From: Pseudomonas gingeri
Lineage (GTDB): Bacteria; Pseudomonadota; Gammaproteobacteria; Pseudomonadales; Pseudomonadaceae
Reading direction: 5' to 3'
DNA: 64,000 bases
NCBI RefSeq assembly: GCF_013386115.1
Contig: NZ_JACAOR010000001.1
Location: forward strand, 772,639-836,638
Made by a program: the position numbers and the translations under genes. The notes under the pieces are model-generated. The model was not told the origin of the DNA. It did no database searches and worked only from the letters and a program-made list of their open reading frames with translations. Below are positions 59,291 to 64,000 of this stretch, in pieces. Position 1 is the first letter of the stretch. Each line of letters starts with the position of its first letter.

Positions 59291-61447
59291 GTGATCACGG
59301 AATTGAACATAAATGGCGTCGCTAGCTACAAGTCCAAATCTATTCTCTCTCCAACCAGAAAGACATCGCTAATTTATGGGCTTAATGGAGCCGGGAAAAG
59401 CACTATTTCCGAGTTTCTATATAACCAGAGTGAGCCGCGGTTTGCTAAATGCAGTGTAAAATTAAGTCAGCCGTGTGATTTTCTAGTCTATAACCAAAGC
59501 TTCCTCAGCGACTACTTTTACGAAGAAGATAATTTAAAAGGAATTTTTACTCTTTCGAAAGAAAACAAGGTGGCACTCCAGCAAATTGAAGCAGAAACGA
59601 AAGAGCTGGACAAACATCGTACTGCGCAACAGGAAAACTCCGCGGCCTCTTCAGCAAACTCTGCCAAATTAGACCAAGAGAAATCGAAAGCGAGTACAAA
59701 GATCTGGGAAATAAAAACGAAGTATGCTGGTGGAGATCGTGTATTGGAGTTCTGCCTGGATGGCTTGAAAAAGACAGATCTTCTTTTTCAGCATGTTCTT
59801 GGGCTTCCCTTGCCAGAGGCTGCACCGGACTACACGGCAGATGATTTAAAGACAGAGGCCTCATCAATCGAGGGTGAAGGTGCTGTCACGTACAATAAAA
59901 TCCCAAACATTTCTGCTGGTTGGCTAAGTATTGAGGGCAATTCGCTCTGGTCGAAGATCATTGTTGGCAGCCAAGAAGGTTCAGTAGCCGAGTTCATAGC
60001 CAAGGCAGGGAACTTTGATTGGGTGAAGGAGGGGCTCCAGTTCGTTTCGAATGACAAAGATCAACAGGAATGCCCCTTTTGCCAGCAAGAAACGATCACC
60101 AAAAGTTTTATTGACTCCGTAAGTTCAGTCTTCGATGAGGCTTACAAGGATGATGTTAACTCGCTGGAGTCAATGAAAAATACCTATGAAACACTAACCT
60201 CTAGCCTGAACCTCCAGGACATCTCAAACTCTGCGCTTGCGAGTAAAGAACTAGCAGAAGCATGGAATATCGCATTTGAGGCTTTGAAAGCGTCAATACG
60301 TGAGAACGTCCTGCTTATTGGCAACAAGATCAAGAGCCCGAGCGCGGCAGTTAGTCTTACCGACACCAAGGCAACTGTTGATGTGCTTAACGGTTTGGTC
60401 AACGACCTTAACACATTGATCGAATCGCATAATGACAAACTCACGAACAAGAAAAAAACTCGGGATGATATAAAGGCTCGTTTTTGGGCTTTGATGCGTT
60501 GGGACTACGATCAAACCATTTCTGCCTACTCTCAATCGGCCACTGGCATTCAAAATGAGGCCAGCCAAATCAGCCAAGACGCCAGCAAAATAAATAAATC
60601 TATCGAGGCCTCTAATCTCAAAATCTCTGATCTTAGAAAGCAAACTGTTAATATCGAAGAATCTATTGAAAATATAAATCGCGGACTGGTAGAGATCGGC
60701 ATCGATGGCTTTTCTGTGATATCACATGGCGAGGACTTTTATCGTGTTTCAAGGTCCATTGATCAAGGGAATGCATTTCACTCGCTGAGTGAGGGCGAGA
60801 AAACAGTCATTAGCTTTCTGTACTTCATTGAGCTTTGTAAAGGGCAGAAGACGGCCAATGCTGTTCCGCAGACGAAAGTAGTGGTCATTGATGACCCGAT
60901 CTCAAGCCTTTCCCACCTTTATGTTTTCAATATCGGACAGTTGATCAAGAGATATTTCATCAATGATAAAAGCTATGCCCAAGTGTTTGTCCTGACTCAT
61001 AGTTTGTATTTTTTCTATGAGCTAACGCACACTAACAAAGAGAAACGGGCCGAGACGCAGCATCTTTTCAGGGTTATCAAAAATGCAAATGGAAGCTCTG
61101 TAATTTCAATGAGCTATGAGGAAATCCAGAATGATTACCAGTCTTACTGGTCAATTATAAAGGACCAAGCCTCACCACCTGCGCTAATTGCTAACTGCAT
61201 GCGCAACATTGTCGAGTACTTCTTTAATTTTGTTCAAAAGAAAGACCTTAATAATGTTTTCCAAAAACCAGCCCTGTCAGGCGATAAATTCGTGACATTC
61301 TATAGATACATGAATCGAGAGTCCCATTCGTTGGGACAAAATATTTTTGATATCAAGGAGTTTGACCATCAAGTATTCAAGGACGGCTTGAGGTTGATTT
61401 TCGAAGAGTCAGGGTATGGAGAGCATTACCAGGCGATGAATAAGTAA
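59291..61447 (+). CDS. AAA_13/ABC-type ATPase with zinc hook, PrrC/RloC-like candidate anticodon nuclease
   Basis: A 718-residue protein, AT-rich against its neighbours. Walker A GLNGAGKST (30-38), a coiled-coil middle with zinc-hook-like C261-PF-C264, signature LSEGEK (about 499-504), Walker B VVVIDDP with D534/D535, and H-loop His570 form an SMC/Rad50-like ATPase. The C-terminal region has Arg638-N-I-V-Glu642 and His679 (NRESHS), the order of the Arg-Glu-His triad of anticodon nuclease PrrC (R320, E324, H356 from memory). RloC, a phage-response nuclease, combines this with a zinc hook. The GTG at 59291 was chosen for its AGGAG; an ATG at 59255 is possible. It stands alone. Confidence 0.8.
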   Translation: MITELNINGVASYKSKSILSPTRKTSLIYGLNGAGKSTISEFLYNQSEPRFAKCSVKLSQPCDFLVYNQSFLSDYFYEEDNLKGIFTLSKENKVALQQIEAETKELDKHRTAQQENSAASSANSAKLDQEKSKASTKIWEIKTKYAGGDRVLEFCLDGLKKTDLLFQHVLGLPLPEAAPDYTADDLKTEASSIEGEGAVTYNKIPNISAGWLSIEGNSLWSKIIVGSQEGSVAEFIAKAGNFDWVKEGLQFVSNDKDQQECPFCQQETITKSFIDSVSSVFDEAYKDDVNSLESMKNTYETLTSSLNLQDISNSALASKELAEAWNIAFEALKASIRENVLLIGNKIKSPSAAVSLTDTKATVDVLNGLVNDLNTLIESHNDKLTNKKKTRDDIKARFWALMRWDYDQTISAYSQSATGIQNEASQISQDASKINKSIEASNLKISDLRKQTVNIEESIENINRGLVEIGIDGFSVISHGEDFYRVSRSIDQGNAFHSLSEGEKTVISFLYFIELCKGQKTANAVPQTKVVVIDDPISSLSHLYVFNIGQLIKRYFINDKSYAQVFVLTHSLYFFYELTHTNKEKRAETQHLFRVIKNANGSSVISMSYEEIQNDYQSYWSIIKDQASPPALIANCMRNIVEYFFNFVQKKDLNNVFQKPALSGDKFVTFYRYMNRESHSLGQNIFDIKEFDHQVFKDGLRLIFEESGYGEHYQAMNK

Positions 61448-61454
61448 ATCCGAC

Positions 61455-61495
61455 ATGAGACGGGCATTCACCATATGGCGAGTACTCCGTCTCAT
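61455..61495 (+). terminator. Inverted repeat after the ATPase gene
   Basis: ATGAGACGG (61455-61463) and CCGTCTCAT (61487-61495) are perfect complements with a 23-base loop, eight bases behind the stop. No U-tract, so termination is uncertain. Confidence 0.5.
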
Positions 61496-61845
61496 CGGCT
61501 ATTAGCCAGGCTCTCTCCTTGTCAGGACGGGTGAACCCAGCCCCATCACGAAACCAGGTGGGTGGAAAAGGGGGGCGGTGGAAAAGGGGGCAGATTTATT
61601 TACTGGGTGACCGTCCACTCCTGGCCGAAAGCAGACCTTTGCCCAATGCCTTCGCCAGACTGAATCGCCCGCTCGGCTGGACACCGCCCCCTGCCACCGA
61701 CGCCCAACAACATCAGCCCTCCCCCAGCCATGGCACTCATTACCAGACACCCAACATTAAATTTTCTATATCCACGTTAATGACATAAAGCCATCACGCA
61801 GCCCTGCTACAACCGCTGGCGTAGTTCTCATAAGAGCCCGCGCCC
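61496..61845. repeat. Right flank of the ATPase island with tandem repeats
   Basis: Two copies of GGTGGAAAAGGGGG lie at 61561-61574 and 61577-61590 (period 16), followed by CAGATTTATTTACT. In reverse complement this reads AGTAAATAAATCTG then CCCCCTTTTCCACC twice, a relative of the left-flank AATAAATAACTCTG plus TCCCCTATTCCGTG repeats. The segment 61623-61647 matches the left flank directly. From 61650 to 61845 nothing further is recognised. Confidence 0.65.
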
Positions 61846-63519
61846 GTGAACCTTCGTTTTGCCTTTCTCCGCAAGCCGTCCCACCGCCCCGCCCTGCTGC
61901 GTCGCCTGAGCATCGGCAAGCGCCTGCTGGCCAGTTTCGGCCTGTGCGCCCTGTTGCTGGCCGCCATCGGCGGATTGTGCCTGGTGGCGATGCAGCATAT
62001 TCGCCATGAGGGCGAACTGATCGAGCAAGGACCGCTGTCGAGTATCGCCCAGGCCGACGCCATCGCCATCGACCTGGCCAAGATGCGCACCGAGGCCGCG
62101 CTGTTGCTGGTGTATGCCAACGACCCGGCCGAACTGGTCAACCGCAAGATCAACCTGCAACAGCTCAGCGCCGAGGTGGACCAGGGGTTCACCGAGTACC
62201 TGGCCAAGGTCCCGGAAGGCACGGAGCGGGACTCGATCAAGTTGCTGCAGGACGCCGCGCAGCAGTTTGTCACGCTGTTCAGGCAGGCCGTCGATCTGGT
62301 CGAACAGAAGAAGATCAGCGAGGCCACCACCCTCTCCAACAACGACCTGTCCAACCAGGGCTCGCTGATGGACATGCAGGTGCAGTTGCTCCGTGAACTG
62401 AACAAGCAGACCACCGCCCAGGCCCTGGAAAGCACCGCCAGCACCTTCCATCAGGTGCAGTTGTTGCTGCCCATCGTCATTGGCGTGGCGCTGGCCCTGA
62501 TGCTGTTGCAGGCCTGGCGACTGAGCGTGAGCATCACCAGGCCGCTGCGCCAGGCCTTGCAGGTGGCCAAGACCGTCGCCGCCGGCGATCTCAGTCAGGT
62601 GGTGGTCGCCCATGGCCAGGACGAAGTGGCGCAACTGCTGCAGATGCTCGGGCATATGCGCGACCAGTTGCACGCGGTGATCCAGCAGATCGGTGGCGCC
62701 GTTGGCCGCCTCAACGCGGCAACCCAGGAGATGGGCGCGATCATGCATGACAGCGCCCAGGACTTGCAGCAGCAATGCGGCGAGATCGAACAGGCCGCCA
62801 CGGCGGTCACGCAGATGAGCCAGGTGGTCGAGGAAGTGGCCCGCAACGCCCTGGAAACCTCCACCGAGTCGCGCGACTCAAGCACCGCCGTGCGCGAGGG
62901 CCAGCAACAACTGGACGAAACCATGACCGACATCGGCGCCCTGGCCGATCAGGTCGAACAGGCCAGCCTGCGTGCCCAGGCCCTGGCGACGGAGACCCAG
63001 GGCATCAGCAAGGTGCTGGAGGTGATCCGCAGCGTGGCCGCGCAGACCAACCTGCTGGCCCTCAATGCCGCCATCGAAGCGGCCCGGGCCGGTGACGCGG
63101 GGCGTGGTTTTGCCGTGGTGGCCGATGAAGTGCGCGGCCTGGCGCACCGTACCGATGCCTCGACGCGGGAGATCGAGCAGATGATGGACGGTATTCACCT
63201 GGGCACCGGCCAGACCGTCCAGGCCCTGGCCGAAAGCGCCGCCCAGGCGGGCCGCACGCGCGAGCGGGCGCAGGTGGCGAAGGATGTGCTGGGGAGCATT
63301 TCCCGCTCGGTGGCCGGCATTGACGAGCGCAACCAGGTGATCGCCACCGCTGCCGAGCAGCAGGCCCAGGTGGCCCGTGAAGTGGACCGCAACCTGGTGC
63401 TGATTCGTGATCTGTCCATGCAGACGGCCAGCGGCGCCGCCCAGACCAGCACCGCCAGCCAGGAGCTGGGGCGTCTGGCGGCGGAACTGGATGGGATGCT
63501 GGCGCGCTTTTCGCTGTAA
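61846..63519 (+). CDS. Methyl-accepting chemotaxis protein
   Basis: A 557-residue chemoreceptor. There are two membrane spans (about 27-49 and about 205-225) enclosing a helical four-helix-bundle ligand domain (about 50-204). A HAMP domain follows (about 226-280), then a cytoplasmic signalling domain whose hairpin tip reads [37 protein letters not shown] in pieces (about 394-430). It would sense a periplasmic ligand and signal through CheA/CheW. Methylation-region glutamates/glutamines are present either side of the tip. The GTG start gives the usual short basic N-terminus. The ligand is unknown. Confidence 0.93.
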   Translation: MNLRFAFLRKPSHRPALLRRLSIGKRLLASFGLCALLLAAIGGLCLVAMQHIRHEGELIEQGPLSSIAQADAIAIDLAKMRTEAALLLVYANDPAELVNRKINLQQLSAEVDQGFTEYLAKVPEGTERDSIKLLQDAAQQFVTLFRQAVDLVEQKKISEATTLSNNDLSNQGSLMDMQVQLLRELNKQTTAQALESTASTFHQVQLLLPIVIGVALALMLLQAWRLSVSITRPLRQALQVAKTVAAGDLSQVVVAHGQDEVAQLLQMLGHMRDQLHAVIQQIGGAVGRLNAATQEMGAIMHDSAQDLQQQCGEIEQAATAVTQMSQVVEEVARNALETSTESRDSSTAVREGQQQLDETMTDIGALADQVEQASLRAQALATETQGISKVLEVIRSVAAQTNLLALNAAIEAARAGDAGRGFAVVADEVRGLAHRTDASTREIEQMMDGIHLGTGQTVQALAESAAQAGRTRERAQVAKDVLGSISRSVAGIDERNQVIATAAEQQAQVAREVDRNLVLIRDLSMQTASGAAQTSTASQELGRLAAELDGMLARFSL

Positions 63520-63521
63520 CG

Positions 63522-63537
63522 CCCGGGTTTTCCCGGG
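63522..63537. terminator. Hairpin between convergent genes
   Basis: CCCGGG-TTTT-CCCGGG, a 6-bp perfect stem, lies between the convergent chemoreceptor and tautomerase genes. Confidence 0.6.
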
Positions 63538-63540
63538 TCG

Positions 63541-64000
63541 TCAGTCCTGCCCCGTCACCAGGTACTGCAGGTGCTCGAAACCTGCCGCCCTGGCGAAGGC
63601 CGGCAGATTCCAGATCGCGCCGTTGGCGCCCCAGGCTCCGTCGGCCACCTCATTCAGCATCACCGACGTCATCAGTCGTCGCGGATCATCGGCGGGCTGT
63701 GCCGCGATGAAAGCCTGCTGTATCAACTCGACATAACGGCCCCTCGATGTCTCGTCGAGGACGCCGGCCGGCACATGAACCCTGGCGATGCACGGTACCA
63801 GCTGCGCGGTCATGTCGACCGAGCCGCAGGTCCAGTTGCCCGGCTCGACCTCCTCGATAACGACCCAGCACAAGAAGCGCTTGGCGGGATCCGCCGGAAT
63901 CCGTTCGGCAATGGCGGCGGCTTCGTTGATGCCACGCACCAGGGTGGCACGGGCTGCGCCAGGAAAAGCGCCCTTGGGGATTTTCAACAGGATGTTAGGC
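63541..64000 (-). CDS. Tautomerase-superfamily protein, cut by the window end
   Basis: The frame is open to the right edge and its last visible codons read P-N-I-L-L-K-I-P-K-G, so the ATG is probably just outside the window and the protein would begin Met-Pro-Asn-Ile. N-terminal proline after the removed Met is the catalytic base of 4-oxalocrotonate tautomerase-type enzymes. The visible part is about 152 residues, suiting the long (two-unit) tautomerase type. It has AARATLVRGINEAAA and SRGRYVELIQQAFIAA, the helices following each strand. Substrate is unknown. Confidence 0.75.
   Translation of the reverse strand, partial: PNILLKIPKGAFPGAARATLVRGINEAAAIAERIPADPAKRFLCWVVIEEVEPGNWTCGSVDMTAQLVPCIARVHVPAGVLDETSRGRYVELIQQAFIAAQPADDPRRLMTSVMLNEVADGAWGANGAIWNLPAFARAAGFEHLQYLVTGQD

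Noticed and set aside
1..64000. tRNA, rRNA, integrase or complete insertion sequence
   Set aside because: None was recognised on either strand. The ATPase island has repeats but no recombinase.

Overview
The window looks like a high-GC Pseudomonas chromosome segment, probably of the P. fluorescens/P. putida type. The evidence is strong GC bias at third codon positions, a Pseudomonas-style REP pair at 52832-52907, a DUF3077-type gene behind a long structured leader, an AmiC/AmiR-like pair, and many divergent regulator/transporter pairs. Almost everything is accessory metabolism. I see no rRNA, tRNA or CRISPR.

Layout. (1) 0.3-2.3 kb: a LysE exporter and a TetR/O-methyltransferase divergent pair. 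(2) 2.3-10.8 kb: an eight-gene minus-strand amide/nitrogen operon: C-N hydrolase, periplasmic binding protein, LivH-type permease, fused LivM-LivG, LivF, asparaginase, AmiC-like sensor and ANTAR antiterminator. It is preceded by a leader carrying a hairpin and an intrinsic terminator. (3) 10.9-15.8 kb: HxlR/SDR, GFA protein, MFS/AraC and prolyl aminopeptidase. (4) 16-37.6 kb: a large carbohydrate- or polyol-like catabolic locus. It holds two GMC oxidoreductases, a sugar-phosphate-isomerase-like protein, two GH3 proteins, a full-length and a short ThDP enzyme, a Tat-exported binding protein with its ABC transporter, a HisD-family dehydrogenase, a ThuA-like protein, an XRE-like and a LacI regulator, and two MFS transporters. 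Four promoters share one 38-bp operator of fixed geometry ending at the -35 box. A second palindrome set (GTTATNCGTATAAC) marks the LacI-linked promoters. (5) 37.6-48.4 kb: a GntR-controlled divergent cluster with split transketolase, two class III aminotransferases, a PotABCD-type transporter and an SDR, with shared ACTTATAAC-type sites. (6) 48.4-56.4 kb: CitMHS transporter, DUF4387 and AtuA-like proteins, an HTH-citrate-synthase fusion lacking the three catalytic residues, and DUF1329/DUF1302 envelope proteins. (7) 56.4-64 kb: GNAT, hemerythrin, iron-permease-like protein, DUF3077 protein, an AT-rich island with a PrrC/RloC-like ATPase, a chemoreceptor, and a tautomerase cut by the window end.

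How the parts work together: each catabolic block pairs an importer with oxidoreductases or lyases and a local regulator. The most notable signals are the four-copy promoter module of block 4, the antitermination leader paired with an ANTAR gene at the far end of the same operon in block 2, the pseudo-citrate-synthase regulator of block 6, and the candidate anticodon-nuclease island of block 7. Substrates of blocks 4 and 5 cannot be named from sequence alone.
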